From: Macrothele yani
Lineage: Eukaryota > Arthropoda > Arachnida > Araneae > Macrothelidae
Reading direction: 5' to 3'
Assembly (NCBI GenBank): GCA_039090855.1
Contig: CM077012.1
Coordinates: 142,200,541 to 142,264,540, forward strand
Length of the DNA stretch: 64,000 nt
A model generated the notes under the pieces. The model was not told the DNA's origin and searched no databases. It saw only the letters and a list, made by a program, of their open reading frames with translations. The position numbers and the translations under genes are program-made. Positions 21,975-33,455 of this stretch are shown in pieces. Every line of letters starts with the position of its first letter. Within the stretch, counting starts at the first letter, position 1.

Positions 21975-23670
21975 TTGGTTGTCAAATTTTCGGAACTAAA
22001 GCCTAGTTCGTCATCAGGACTATGTCACTGGAGTAGTTGCTGCCACTCAATTGGAAGAGACCATCCGCAATTATCGTTAATTGTGGTACTTCTTCTTCTT
22101 GCTATTTCGATCCCTTCTTCTAGTTTTCTCTTACTAAGTTTGACTGGTGGGCGATTATTTTCACTGAGTCCCAATTTATGGAGTGTCCACTTGCTTGTAC
22201 ATGTCTGTCTAGCCCTGTTTTGTTCCCAATGTTCCTAATAGCTGCTTGGTGTTCTTTCATTCGGACCTTAATACTTCTCCCTGTTTCTCCTATATAGCTG
22301 AGTCCGCAGTTACAGTCGATGCAGTAAATTACTCCTTCTTGCAATTGGATGTCCAATTCTTTCTGCTTTAAAGCTGGCAGGAATTTCTTTATTTTGTTAT
22401 TAAGATCTGGAGCTAGCCTGATATTATATTTTGCTCCGATCCTTTTCAGTTTCTCGAAAAGTCCCTTGTGGTACGTAATTTTGCTGGTGAATTTGAAGTT
22501 GGTTTTTTCCTGCTTCTTTTTTTGGCACTTGTTTAAATATTTTCTCAACATATGGGGAGGGGTAATTGTTTTCTGCCAACATTTCCTTTAATTCTTCTTT
22601 GTGAAGATCTTTTTGAGAAGCTGAAGAGACCAGGATTTCAATTTTTTCCAAAAATTGTCTCGCTGTATTCGATTTAATATAATCAGGGTGGAATGAGCAG
22701 AAGTCTAACATCTTCCCTGTGTTGGTGGGTTTTCTAAAAGCTGAGTGAATATTTTCCTTCTCTTGAGGTCAAGGTTAAATCCAGGTAATTGATGCTATGG
22801 TCTTTTTCCTGTTCCAGGGTGTACTTCAAGGTATTCTCTAGTAAGTTAAATTCTTCCAGAATCTGAGAGGGTAGAGATTGGTCCACAGTATCTACTATAA
22901 TTAGGACATCATCCATGTACCTTACATAGAGAGCAAACAAGGAGGGTTGTATAAGGATTTTTGCCTCTAGTTTACTTATATAATAATTTGCTAGCAGAGG
23001 TGCTAGTGGAGAACCCATTGCAAGTCCTGAAGTTTGCCTGTAATATTTCTTTCCAAACTGGAAGAAATTATTCTTGAAGGAAAATAGGAGCAGTTCATAT
23101 ATGCCAAGTAGTATTTCTCTATTGTGATTATGGAATACTATTTTTTCTGCCAGGTCATCTGCAATGAATTCCAGTAGGAGGTCCAGGTTAATGTTGGTAT
23201 ACATAGAGACTATATCCAGGCTTGCCATTACTGGATGAATTAATTCTGGCAAGTTGTCCAGTTTTCTTTTTAGCTGCATGGAATTTTTTAGTAGGTAGGG
23301 AGGAGAAGGGAAAATATCTCTGAGGTGACCAAGCAAATAATAATTAATGTTGGAGAGTGGCGAATTTCTAGTGTCTATTATAGGTCTTATTGGATGGCCT
23401 TCTTTGTGAACTTTTATCGTACCATAGATCTGTGGAATTCTTGACTGAATTTTGGAGAAGTTTTTGAAGAGCTCATTAAGCTGTTTTTTATTTCTTAAAG
23501 AGCTGATTAATTTCTTAAGATTTTTTACAGTTTGATCTATAGGATTACCATTGAGTTCTTCATAATAAGGCTTGCTCAATTCAGCTTCCATTTTATTGTA
23601 ATACTTCTCTTTTTCTACCAATACCAAAACTTTGCTCTTATCTGCTCTCAGTGCTACTACTTTATCATAT
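21975..23670 (-). pseudogene. Inverted 5'-truncated copy of the Penelope-like protein
   Basis: Minus-strand frames 23627-22734 (RT domain from KEKYYNKMEAELS through YMDD to LTLTSREGK), 22711-22424 (MLDFCSFHPDY onward) and 22551-22120 (GIY-YIG endonuclease) match the plus copy almost base for base. The copy starts at ATGATAAAGTAGTAGCACTG, equal to 24560 on the plus copy, so the first 260 codons are missing. Differences are length changes such as GGAAAAAACC against GGAAAACC and GTAAGAG against GTAAAGAG, with essentially no substitutions seen. It meets the plus copy head to head at about 23670. Confidence 0.9.
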
Positions 23671-23779
23671 ATTATTTCGAACTAAAGCCGAACTAGGCTT
23701 TAGTTCGAAAATTTGACAACCAACTTTCATTAAAAATAACCTCTAAAAGACCCGTAAAAAAAGTTATTCCACAATCACT

Positions 23780-26194
23780 ATGAATAGAGGTGCCATAAAT
23801 GCATTTACAACTAGGATTAAAACCACATACGGGCTGGATATATGGCGAAACATCAGAAAGATAGAAAGGAGTAAGTGCAAAAGCGACAAATGTAAGTCAC
23901 AACTGTATTTTCTTAAGAAATGTAAAAGAGCTAATTTTGTTCCACCTTCTTTGAGACTCACGAAAAACATCGCGGAAAATCTGTCAAGAAATTTTATTAG
24001 AAAAATAGAACTAAAAACGGTGAATGGCGCGATTCGTAATAAATTCAAAACTATTGAGCAATGCGAACGAATAGAAGCTCGTATTTGGACCTCTTCATTA
24101 GGTGAAATTCCGGAAGCAGAAAAGAAAAATATTGATAATTGGTTAGCTAAAGCAGTGAGAGATAAAAACAAAAAGTTTAAGGAAAAATTGAGAATTAAAG
24201 AAAATAAATGGTTAAGTCCAAAGTTAATGTCTACAGCAACTGGCCCACAGTTAATACCATCCACCACTAACAAACATGTCATGGATCTGACGGAAGAAGG
24301 AGTAGATGAAAACCTGATTAATCTCCTCAATAAGGGATATAATTACAACCTTTCCTCCGCAACACTTGATAAAAAACGTATACTGATTGATTTAGAAAGC
24401 ATCTGTAGTAAGGTAGAAAGAGAAGATGAAAATACAGCAGTTACTTTAAGGAAAGAATTCTCAGACTGCGTCTCAAAATTTGTAAAAAAGCCAGTAAAAG
24501 TTGATTACAATTTTAATAGAAATGCCATTACTGACCTTAAAAAATTCAAAGCCAATGATAAAGTAGTAGCACTGAGAGCAGATAAGAGCAAAGTTTTGGT
24601 ATTGGTAGAAAAAGAGAAGTATTACAATAAAATGGAAGCTGAATTGAGCAAGCCTTATTATGAAGAACTCAATGGTAATCCTATAGATCAAACTGTAAAA
24701 AATCTTAAGAAATTAATCAGCTCTTTAAGAAATAAAAAACAGCTTAATGAGCTCTTCAAAAACTTCTCCAAAATTCAGTCAAGAATTCCACAGATCTATG
24801 GTACGATAAAAGTTCACAAAGAAGGCCATCCAATAAGACCTATAATAGACACTAGAAATTCGCCACTCTCCAACATTAATTATTATTTGCTTGGTCACCT
24901 CAGAGATATTTTCCCTTCTCCTCCCTACCTACTAAAAAATTCCATGCAGCTAAAAAGAAAACTGGACAACTTGCCAGAATTAATTCATCCAGTAATGGCA
25001 AGCCTGGATATAGTCTCTATGTATACCAACATTAACCTGGACCTCCTACTGGAATTCATTGCAGATGACCTGGCAGAAAAAATAGTATTCCATAATCACA
25101 ATAGAGAAATACTACTTGGCATATATGAACTGCTCCTATTTTCCTTCAAGAATAATTTCTTCCAGTTTGGAAAGAAATATTACAGGCAAACTTCAGGACT
25201 TGCAATGGGTTCTCCACTAGCACCTCTGCTAGCAAATTATTATATAAGTAAACTAGAGGCAAAAATCCTTATACAACCCTCCTTGTTTGCTCTCTATGTA
25301 AGGTACATGGATGATGTCCTAATTATAGTAGATACTGTGGACCAATCTCTACCCTCTCAGATTCTGGAAGAATTTAACTTACTAGAGAATACCTTGAAGT
25401 ACACCCTGGAACAGGAAAAAGACCATAGCATCAATTACCTGGATTTAACCTTGACCTCAAGAGAAGGGAAAATATTCACTCAGCTTTTAGAAAACCCACC
25501 AACACAGGGAAGATGTTAGACTTCTGCTCATTCCACCCTGATTATATTAAATCGAATACAGCGAGACAATTTTTGGAAAAAATTGAAATCCTGGTCTCTT
25601 CAGCTTCTCAAAAAGATCTTCACAAAGAATTAAAGGAAATGTTGGCAGAAAACAATTACCCCTCCCCATATGTTGAGAAAATATTTAAACAAGTGCCAAA
25701 AAAGAAGCAGGAAAACCAACTTCAAATTCACCAGCAAAATTACGTACCACAAGGGACTTTTCGAGAAACTGAAAAGGATCGGAGCAAAATATAATATCAG
25801 GCTAGCTCCAGATCTTAATAACAAAATAAAGAAATTCCTGCCAGCTTTAAAGCAGAAAGAATTGGACATCCAATTGCAAGAAGGAGTAATTTACTGCATC
25901 GACTGTAACTGCGGACTCAGCTATATAGGAGAAACAGGGAGAAGTATTAAGGTCCGAATGAAAGAACACCAAGCAGCTATTAGGAACATTGGGAACAAAA
26001 CAGGGCTAGACAGACATGTACAAGCAAGTGGACACTCCATAAATTGGGACTCAGTGAAAATAATCGCCCACCAGTCAAACTTAGTAAAGAGAAAACTAGA
26101 AGAAGGGATCGAAATAGCAAGAAGAAGAAGTACCACAATTAACGATAATTGCGGATGGTCTCTTCCAATTGAGTGGCAGCAACTACTCCAGTGA
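23780..26194 (+). pseudogene. Penelope-like reverse transcriptase-GIY-YIG endonuclease (full-length copy, two frameshifts)
   Basis: This encodes about 800 residues in three overlapping frames. Frame 23780-25519 carries the N-terminal basic region and the RT: VVALRADKSKVLVL, PQIYGTIKVHKEGHPIRPII, MASLDIVSMYTNI (motif A), QTSGLAMGSPLAPLLANYYI (motif B) and LYVRYMDDVLIIVD (motif C, MDD). A shift near 25470 (GGGAAAAT) moves to RKPTNTGKMLDFCSFHPDY in 25513-25794. A second shift near 25700 (AAAAAAG) leads to 25670-26194, with the endonuclease GVIYCIDCNCGLSYIGETGR, RMKEHQAAI and the C-terminus LPIEWQQLLQ. Both breaks are in homopolymers, and the other copy breaks differently, so the true element may be intact. 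Confidence 0.9.
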
Positions 26195-26201
26195 CATAGT
26201 C

Positions 26202-26230
26202 CTGATGACGAACTAGGCTTTAGTTCGAAA
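26202..26230 (+). ncRNA. Hammerhead-ribozyme-like core in the PLE terminal repeat
   Basis: The sequence has CTGATGA (26202-26208), then a 7-bp stem CGAACTA/TAGTTCG closed by GGCTT, then CGAAA. This is the order of the hammerhead catalytic core: CUGAUGA, stem II, GAAA. Penelope-like elements are known to carry hammerhead ribozymes in their terminal repeats. I could not convincingly draw stems I and III and the cleavage site. The same core is at 21988-22017 on the minus strand, with one extra base. The upstream pseudo-LTR at 23690 keeps stem II but not CTGATGA. Confidence 0.5.
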
Positions 26231-26303
26231 ATTTGACAACCAACTTTCATTAAAAATAACCTCTAAAAGACCCGTAAAAAAGTTATTCCACAATAAATAT
26301 TTG

Positions 26304-28344
26304 GAAAAAGTACAACATTAAGACATCAAAAATATGAAACATGTGGAAAAGTAAAACAAATGGACTGCCCAAAAGAGGATAGGATGAAGTGCATGAATTA
26401 CATAAAAAAACTGACATCTCGATAAAATCTCTTCAAGAAGAGCCAATGCAGAAGCTCATTACACCAAGCTTGAGAAAAGTACTTTCAAAACACTAAAGCC
26501 ACTCAAAGATGCATTGCTAAAAGAATATGTTTGGAAGCAGCCACAGACATAATATTCCTAGAAAAAAATTGCTTTCAAAAAGTCAGATTACCACATCACA
26601 GTTGGCATAGGGTAGAAAGAAATGGCAACACATGCTGCTAAAGGCACTTTAAAGTAGAGTATTTTCAGATTTAAGGGGTTTGTCAGCAACAGCAGTTTCT
26701 GGTGTAACCCAGTTCACTACATTTACATGAAGTGTCAATGGGAATTTCAATGTAACTGAAGGTGTTTGGCTTTAGCTTCAATGAAAAAACTAATTTATCA
26801 AAGTAAAATTTAAAAAATATATTAGTTGAGCATTAAATTGTTTATGCGGTGTGTCAACTGATATAAGTGCCAGCTAGGATTGAAAAGAAGAACGGCATTT
26901 CTAACCAAAGACATACTTTTGGTAATCTCATTACACACTACTGCATTCTATATGAAGAAAATCTTTTCGCAAAATTAATTAAAATGGAATGCATCATAAA
27001 AGCAATCAGGCTGACAAATTTCATACATGCAAAACAGATAACTCATTGGCAATGAAACAATTCTCAGCCAAAGTACATTCCATACATAATATGTTTACTT
27101 AAAGAAAAGTGCATTAGCTTAATGCAGGCAAAATGTTGATGGTTTAGTATCAGGAGAAAATCCATTTGTTTTGTAGTCATGATTTTCCATGGAAAAATCT
27201 GAAAACAAAAGTTGCACTTGTGATCTAGCATTCTTAAAAAGTAAATTTTGAAATAAAGTTTTCTGTTTCATCTTGAAAACTGAATCCTTTAAGTGACCAA
27301 TGTACCTGAACCAAATTGTGCCCAAAATTTTCTGTGTTCTTCAAACAGAAATGCTAACATAGTAGCCAGGTTTTATGAAAGACATGGCATAACATTTCTC
27401 CCCCCCCATCACAACAGTACAATCAAACTTGTCACAGGTGATAAGTTCTCCCTTCTAGTTCTTATTCTTTGCTCCATGACCCAAGGTACAATAGGGAAGG
27501 GCTAGTCCCTCTGACACAGACATGCTACTAGGTAGAAACATGGGACTGAAAGATCTGTCCTTTTCTTAGGTTCATCATTGGTATATTCCTTTTAGTAGGT
27601 AATCAGCCAGGAAGAAGTAGTGTTAATCATCCCCTTAAGTAACCACTTTGAATAACAAAGCAAAGGGGGGCAATGCTTTCAGATGTGCAGAATGACTTGT
27701 ACCAGCTGCATTTGCCCCCACTTCTTAGACAGTGAGTATATTCATTCCAGCTCATTTTGTCTCCCCCCAAAGTTAATTTGTTTCAGCTGGTTAAAGGGTT
27801 AATACCATTTAATCAACACACATGCACCTTTCATACCTGGGAATTTCAAAGCTTTTGTGGCAATTTACTTTCAAATGATTAACATACAAACTTTAGAACC
27901 TGTTCCTTCTGGTTTGTATAACCATAGTTAGTTTGCAGTGTGAACTGCTGATTTACATTTTTAAATGCAATTACGTAGGACATAAAAATGTTTCAATATT
28001 TTGCTTCTCATATTTTAGCATTTTCAGTAAATGTTATATTTTGTTTTCAACATTTAGACGCAATTCCTGAGTTAGTCCTTGCGTTCACACTTCATCAGTA
28101 AACAAGTAACAATTATTCACATTACCAGATTCCTTGTTTTTCTTACTTGTTTACTGTCTCTTGATTCCACATTCATTTGATGAAGGTTCAATTGTGCCAA
28201 TTCATAATGAAGTTCAAGTTAGCTTGAAACACTGATGGAGTTCCTACCTGTGTGCTTTACTGCTACACATTAAACAATTTTCATTCATTATTAGTTCACA
28301 CTGCACATTCATCTCTCATTTGTGAAGTTTGTATATACACAGTC
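26304..28344. other. LONP2 intron, no features seen
   Basis: About 2 kb of AT-rich DNA with a C run (CTCCCCCCCC) near 27400. No coding segment, RNA gene or transposon end was recognised. Confidence 0.5.
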
Positions 28345-28431
28345 TAGTCACATTATTGTGACCACCTACTTTTGATGTCAACAGTGCGTAGCCAATGAAA
28401 GAAGGCACGTGTTGTGAGTTGGCTTGGAGGG

Positions 28432-28440
28432 TATATAAGG
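28432..28440 (+). promoter_or_regulatory. TATA-like box of a Tc1-type element
   Basis: TATATAAGG lies about 50 bases before the transposase ATG region at 28483, in both copies of family Tc1-D (the other at 63086). It would serve as the transposase promoter. Confidence 0.45.
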
Positions 28441-28482
28441 TGTGCTGTAGGCAATCTGAAAATATATTACTCATTGCTGTCA

Positions 28483-29765
28483 TGGATTAAAGGAGCGATT
28501 TATCCGATTTGCAAAAAGGGATGACTATCGGCTTTTGGGCCAAAGGTGGCAGTATTTTTTAAACAGAGCACTTTGTGAACTGTTCGTGTGCTGCTGTGGT
28601 TAAAGTGTACCGTGATTGGAGAAATGGCACCATTGCAAATAAGCGACGTGGAAACGGCGAAGCACCACGTGCCACTGATGGGAGAGGTGAACGTCAGCTG
28701 CGAAGGTGTGCGAGGGCCGATCGACACGCTACAGTGGAGCAACTCACCAACCGAATGAACCAGGGGCTACCGGAAGTGTGTCTAAAACAACAGTTCAGCA
28801 AACCCTGCTGCGTATGGAGCTCCAATGCAAACGAATGGTCACTGCCCCTATGCTGATGAAGGTGCATCGGCAGAAAAGGCTTACATTTGCAAGGCAGTAT
28901 CGGAATTGGACCTCCGTTGATTGGCAAAGGATTGCCTTCTCCGACGAGTCACGTTTTCTGTTTCATCTAACAGATGAATGTTGGTGTATAAGGCAAGAAA
29001 CATCAGAGAGCAAACACTCTTCAACCATTGCTGGCAGAACACAAGCTGGTGGGGGCAGCGTTATGGTCTGGGGAATGTTTCCATGTCATTCTCTGGGTCC
29101 ACTCATGCCTGTGAAAAGCACTTTTTTTTTTTTAATTATTATTGGAGGTTTAATGACCACTGTGAGCAACTCAATTGGCTATAAGCAGTCACCCATCCCT
29201 AATTTAGGGTCACTGGCTCCAGGAAAAGGAGAGAGCCAGTGCCGTAAGAAACAACATCCATGCCTCACCAGGATTCAAACCCGGACCCCTTCGGACGAAT
29301 GATCAGAGGCCATCGCTTAGACCACTGCGCCACCGGGGTGGCAGGAAGGCACTATGAACCGAATTCATTATGAATCCATCCTTGCAGACTACGTGCACCC
29401 ATACATGCTGATTGTCTTCCCTGGGCAGATGGGATCTTCCAGCATGACAATGCAACGTGTCACACAGCTAGGAATGTCAGAGTGGTTGAAAGAGCACAAT
29501 GAAGACTACAAAGTACTTCCTTGGCCCCCTAATTTCAGACTTAAGCCCAATTGAGCATCTGTGGAACCACCTCGATCATGTTATTTGCTCTATGGATCTT
29601 CCACCACGCACCCTCCAGCAGCTGTCAGATGCACTGCAGTCAGGATGGCTCCACATACCTGTGAACACCTTCCAGCACCTTATTGAGTCACTCCCAGCCA
29701 GTCTACTGTTGCCCGTGCTGCACACTACACATACAATGTCTTTGGATATTAGCTGGTGGTCACAA
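28483..29765 (+). pseudogene. Tc1 transposase pseudogene (family Tc1-D), interrupted by a SINE
   Basis: The start ATGGATTAAAGG has a stop at codon 3 where the copy at 63449 has MDKRSDLSDLQKGT. Recognisable pieces are HAAVVKVYRDWRNGTI-like DNA-binding sequence, then RLTFARQYRNWTSVDWQRIA, FSDESRFLFHLTD (first aspartate) and GGGSVMVWGMF. The SINE insertion follows at 29119. Beyond it come the motif GIFQHDNATCHTA (with one-base context change) and, in another frame, ISDLSPIEHLWNHLD with the glutamate. Several frameshifts and the SINE make it non-functional. Confidence 0.85.
29119..29342 (-). mobile_element. tRNA-derived SINE (family S1) in reverse orientation
   Basis: Read on the minus strand, the head has GGTGGCGCAGTGGTCTAAGC (A box) and GGTCCGGGTTTGAATCC (B box), the internal RNA polymerase III promoter of a tRNA. 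A body with CACTGGCTCTCTCC and CCTAAATTAGGGATG follows, ending in a short A-rich tail seen as T residues at 29120-29132. Near-repeats GAAAAGCACT and GAAGGCACTA flank it as a likely target duplication. It sits inside Tc1-D. A second member of the family is at 42196-42390. Confidence 0.8.
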
Positions 29766-29940
29766 TAATGTGACTACCATGTATATGTAGGCAACATATC
29801 CCCTGGTGGTCAAGGGCTCTAAGGCACAGGCTTCTAAAGCATCTGAGTGGTTTGCAGACCTGTTGGGAACTGTCCAACAGACCTACAAAAATATAAGACA
29901 AAGAAGAAGTTATATACAATAAAATGACTATAAAAATTAC

Positions 29941-30015
29941 CTGGATTTATTTAAATCCATTATTTCTGTAGACTCTTTAGACCAAGGCAAATCAATCAGC
30001 AACTCAACATAATTT
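29941..30015 (-). CDS. LONP2: LONP2 exon: linker leading into the AAA+ domain
   Basis: This 75-nt microexon sits only about 165 bp left-to-right beyond the end of a Tc1 element. On the minus strand it reads NYVELLIDLPWSK followed by ESTEIMDLNKS. The core matches the conserved NYxELxxxLPW segment that precedes the ATPase domain in Lon proteases. The acceptor is GTTTTTCACAG and the donor is AG|GTAATT. The exon starts with the last base of a codon begun in the exon at 47529-47575 and ends with two bases completed by the exon at 6829-7014, so phases are 2 and 2. Both joins give arginine. It is too short to stand out as an open reading frame and was recognised from protein similarity plus splice sites. 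The neighbouring introns are about 17.5 kb and 22.9 kb. Confidence 0.92.
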
Positions 30016-32466
30016 CTGTGAAAAACAACAACTAAATATTCATTTTCATTCATACACAAAAGTTATGATTATATATAAGCAGTGCACAATAAAAGAAACA
30101 ATTGTAGGTTTCATCTGGACAAGTGCATGACAGAGCAAAAACTTAGGAAATATGACAACCATAGAGTTTTTGACACTTCTTTGGAAGTAGCAAAGGGATG
30201 GCAAAGTTTTTCTAAACTCAGTAAAGGTGGAAATTAACTGCTCAAAAGATTAGATTTAAATTGGAAAACATACCGAAATTTAGTTTTTCCACATTTCCAT
30301 AGACTTGTCTTTTGAATGTTTTGCTCTTCAGTGGTTTTTACACATTTCCATACATTAACATTCTGAATAAAACTACACATACAATGTCAAGACAGGTTAA
30401 GAATGCATATACAAACATTCCACAGTCAGTCTCTACAGCACTGAAAAATCTAGAGCCCACCAAATATCTTCAACTGGGCCCTTTTATATGCATACACAAG
30501 TTATCACAGGAAGAGGAGTTTTGGAGAGAACAGTGTCTAAAATTTAAATTCATAGCATTATTTTAATCCTAGAATGTGTATGGTACAGATACTCAACAGG
30601 CTGGTATTTTTGGTGGATTATATGGAGAGCATTTGTAGTATGTATGTGAAATTAAGCAATTCTATTTCACTTTGTTTCTTGTAACATTTTATTCATAGAG
30701 AATGAAAAATTTTGATCCCCAGCCAAGAGGTGGCTATCAGAATGGTTTTCCTGCTTAATTTATTTTGAACCTCAGAATTGCTCACACAATCCAGATTAGG
30801 TACACAACTAATTACCTTTGAGAATTGGCTGTGATTTGTGCAAAAAAATTCCCAATTGTTGTTGAGCTACACTTATGCATAGTTGGAACATTTATCTCAG
30901 CCAGTTAAAGTAGAAGGTAATTAATAATCACTAATGCGACAGGGTTTGTCTAAAGGAGGATAAAGATATTCCCTTAATGTGTTTCTTATTTAATTTGTTC
31001 CCTTGTATCACCCTTCTAGTGGTGTTGCAAGCAGCATGTCTTACACAGCTCAATGAAGTCAAAGATTGTAGGAAAACCTGTTCAAAGTATTTTTCTTTTC
31101 TCTATTGCCTCACCTTTTCACTTTACTTTTAGGTTTTAGTTCAGATTCATCCTGCTCTAGATTGTTTTGTTTTTTTCTTTGTAGTCAATTTCACTCCAAG
31201 ATTTGAGCCTGAGGACCCTCTCACTTTTGAGAATGGGATGCTTAATTGATCCGAGATAGCACCCCTGAAGCAGACAGAAAAACTTTTGTTAATCACTAGG
31301 CAGCACACTTCATCCTGGCCAGCATGGGTCAGATGAACCCCCCCCTACAAGCACCTGTGCAATACTCGAATTCCTCAGGTGACTCACTTCATGCAGCTAG
31401 GATGAAGGAGTATCATATTGTCATTTGTCCTTTAAATTCTGGTATTTACAACCCTTGCAAATAAAATAAACAAATGCCAGCCACAAAATCCACATTTAGC
31501 AGAGTAAAACAAAGCACCAATGGAACAACTGCTGGCCCAACTTGTCTCTCAACCCTTGACAACACTGATAGAGGCAGCATGATGGGGATTTCCCTCAAAC
31601 TGCTCTCATTCTCATATCACAATTAATGTTTTTTGTTGGGATGAACAAATCGATGTCAAGTTATGTCATTCTGTTGACTAGTGGGTGGGTTCCCCTGCCA
31701 AAAGGGAACCCACTCAAACTTCAACTGTCTATGGGAATGTTTCAGACTGCACACTGCAAACAGGTGGTTCTTCCAAGTTTTTTTTAGTTTTTCTCAAAGC
31801 CAGTTTTTCTTAGTTTACCTTCAATATGAAGAAATGTTAGCACAAGTTATGAGAAAATGTGGGAGATCATGTGCAGCCATTTTTTCACATAGAGGAGAAG
31901 GGTAAAAGTATGCTCTCCCTGTCAAAATATTATATGTGCACACATCTTAAGAAGCTTGTTGCACACAAGGTATATAGGGGAATGTAGGTTGATGTTTAAT
32001 GTCATACCACATAAAGGCTTTCAAGCAAGGCACAACTCATTTAGTAATGACTACCCCTATTTTCACCAGAGTAGTCCTTACTAAATTCTCATACATTTTA
32101 GGCTTAGCATCATACAACAAATGGGAAAATAAAACTGTAAAATGGTATTTGCTAAGTAATTTTACAAAATATGAAACAAAAATATACATACGAATTTTTT
32201 TCCACATTTTTTAAAACTGCTCTGCAACAATATTCTTTAAAAATATACAAAAGTTTGAATTGAAAATTAAGTACAGAAATTTGGTTTTGAGAGTCAAGGA
32301 GCTTTGTTTTCCTGCATAATTACTATTCTTTCACTCTAGATTTCATCCACAAAAGCAGTTTTGCTGAAGTTCATCAGCAGACCTACTTTATTCATTAGTG
32401 GCATATTAATAAAGTTATGTCTTCACAAGCATGTTTTCTGTTTTATGAAAAGATTTAAATTCAACA
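30016..32466. other. LONP2 intron, no genes seen
   Basis: About 2.4 kb with no recognised element. A perfect 10-bp hairpin, GTGGGTTCCC/GGGAACCCAC, lies around 31685-31714. Confidence 0.5.
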
Positions 32467-32498
32467 GGAAAGTTTTTTTTTTTTTTTTTTTTTTTTTT
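32467..32498. repeat. Poly(T) tract
   Basis: A run of roughly 28 T residues followed by AATGGGGTGATCATGAAG. It may mark the 3' end of a minus-strand retroposon that I cannot otherwise identify. Confidence 0.6.
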
Positions 32499-32699
32499 AA
32501 TGGGGTGATCATGAAGTCCCATTATTCACGGAATCATTTAAACATTTGAACAAATTCAATCACATTCCACATTTTTACAGTGTGTACTATTATTACTAAT
32601 TGATAGAAGGTACTACAAATTAGGGAGAAAGGCAATGACTAGGGAAATATTACTAACAGAAAGGCAATGACAAATTTAGAGAAGATTATGAAGGATAAA

Positions 32700-33165
32700 G
32701 ACATTTCAATAACAAAGATCAGAATTGTTAAACCAATTAATGGTATTTCTTGCTGTAATGTATGGTTGTGAAAGCTGGACATTTAGGAAGAGTAGATTAT
32801 TTTTTTTAAACTGTGGACCTGGAGACTGCTACTTAGAATTCCATAGACTGCAAGAACTAATCAATCAGTACTTGGCCAAAATCAAACCCAGCTGCTCCCT
32901 TGATCTGAATGCAAAAACTCACATTTTGGACATGTGATGCATACCAAAAATGGGTTTGAAAAAAAAAAATTATCATGCTTGGCAAGGTTGGAGGAAGCAG
33001 AAGAGGAAGACTGAACAAAATGCTTGGATGGAATCAAAGAAGCTTGTAGAATGACTATAGAAGAGTTGAGAGATGTTGCTGAGAACAGATCAAGATGACA
33101 GGCTTTTGTTCATACAGTCATCAAGAGTTGAACATGACTCAATGGAACCTAATGAAAACAACTAC
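32700..33165 (+). pseudogene. LINE 3'-end remnant
   Basis: The frame near 32725 encodes MVFLAVMYGCESWTFRKS, resembling the YGxExW segment found after the RT domain in many LINEs. Further on come fragments reading WRKQKRKTEQNAW and EMLLRTDQDD, comparable to the C-terminal basic stretch. No RT domain is left and frames are broken, so the LINE clade cannot be assigned. Confidence 0.4.
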
Positions 33166-33355
33166 AAACTACACCTGTACATTTGATATTTTATTTGTAA
33201 CAGCACAGGGTGAAGAAAATTTAGGCTACATGTCATTCCCATTAGCAGTGTTCCTTTTCTTTCTTCCTATTCTTTGTTGTTTTATTCAATTGAAAAATTA
33301 CAAAAACAACATACATAATGAGTTCAAAAAACAGTAACATGTTGAAACCTATACC

Positions 33356-33455
33356 AGGGGTGGACAACTCATTGGCCACTAGTGGGCATTCGTAAAAACA
33401 TGTGGCCAACTACTTGAGAACTGAATTATGTTATATTTCCAAAAAAATTTAATTA
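33356..33455 (+). mobile_element. hAT-like terminus
   Basis: CAGGGGTGGACAACTCATTG followed by GGCCACTAGTGGGC and a second ATGTGGCCAAC block resembles the 5' end of common hAT elements. The pogo/Tigger element is inserted 100 bp inside it. The matching right terminus was not found. Degraded sequence at 35990-36600 may be the rest of the element. Confidence 0.35.

Larger units (their letters stand above)
21891..26290 (+). mobile_element. Penelope-like element composite: full-length copy plus inverted truncated copy (family PLE-D)
   Basis: The plus-strand copy (about 23671-26290) is flanked by repeated terminal sequences (pseudo-LTRs) at about 23686-23783 and 26209-26290. To its left lies a minus-strand copy (21891-23670) of the same element, 5'-truncated at the point matching 24557. 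The minus copy ends by including the pseudo-LTR and the first 30-odd bases of a downstream coding region, as in a tandem repeat of the element. The whole is bounded by CAATAAATATTTG at 21878-21890 and 26291-26303, a 13-bp target duplication. That argues for one insertion event. The two copies are almost identical apart from homopolymer length differences. Confidence 0.93.
28347..29774 (+). mobile_element. Tc1-type transposon, family Tc1-D copy 1, with a SINE inside
   Basis: Termini are 20-bp inverted repeats reading GTCACATTATTGTGACCACC at 28347-28366 and its complement at 29755-29774, both flanked by TA. The length is 1428 bp, about 225 of which are a nested SINE (29119-29342). A TATA-like GTATATAAGG lies at 28431-28440, upstream of the transposase start. 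A second copy begins at about 62998 and shares sequence from the terminus through the transposase. Confidence 0.92.

Noticed and set aside
23764..24330. 188-codon minus-strand frame
   Set aside because: It is the antisense shadow of the PLE N-terminal coding region.
23686..26290. LTR retrotransposon suggested by direct terminal repeats
   Set aside because: The protein is a Penelope-type RT with a GIY-YIG nuclease and no gag, protease or integrase. The repeats are PLE pseudo-LTRs.
29263..29342. tRNA gene on the minus strand with A and B boxes
   Set aside because: The acceptor stem does not pair and the sequence continues into a repeated body with an A-rich tail, so it is a SINE head.
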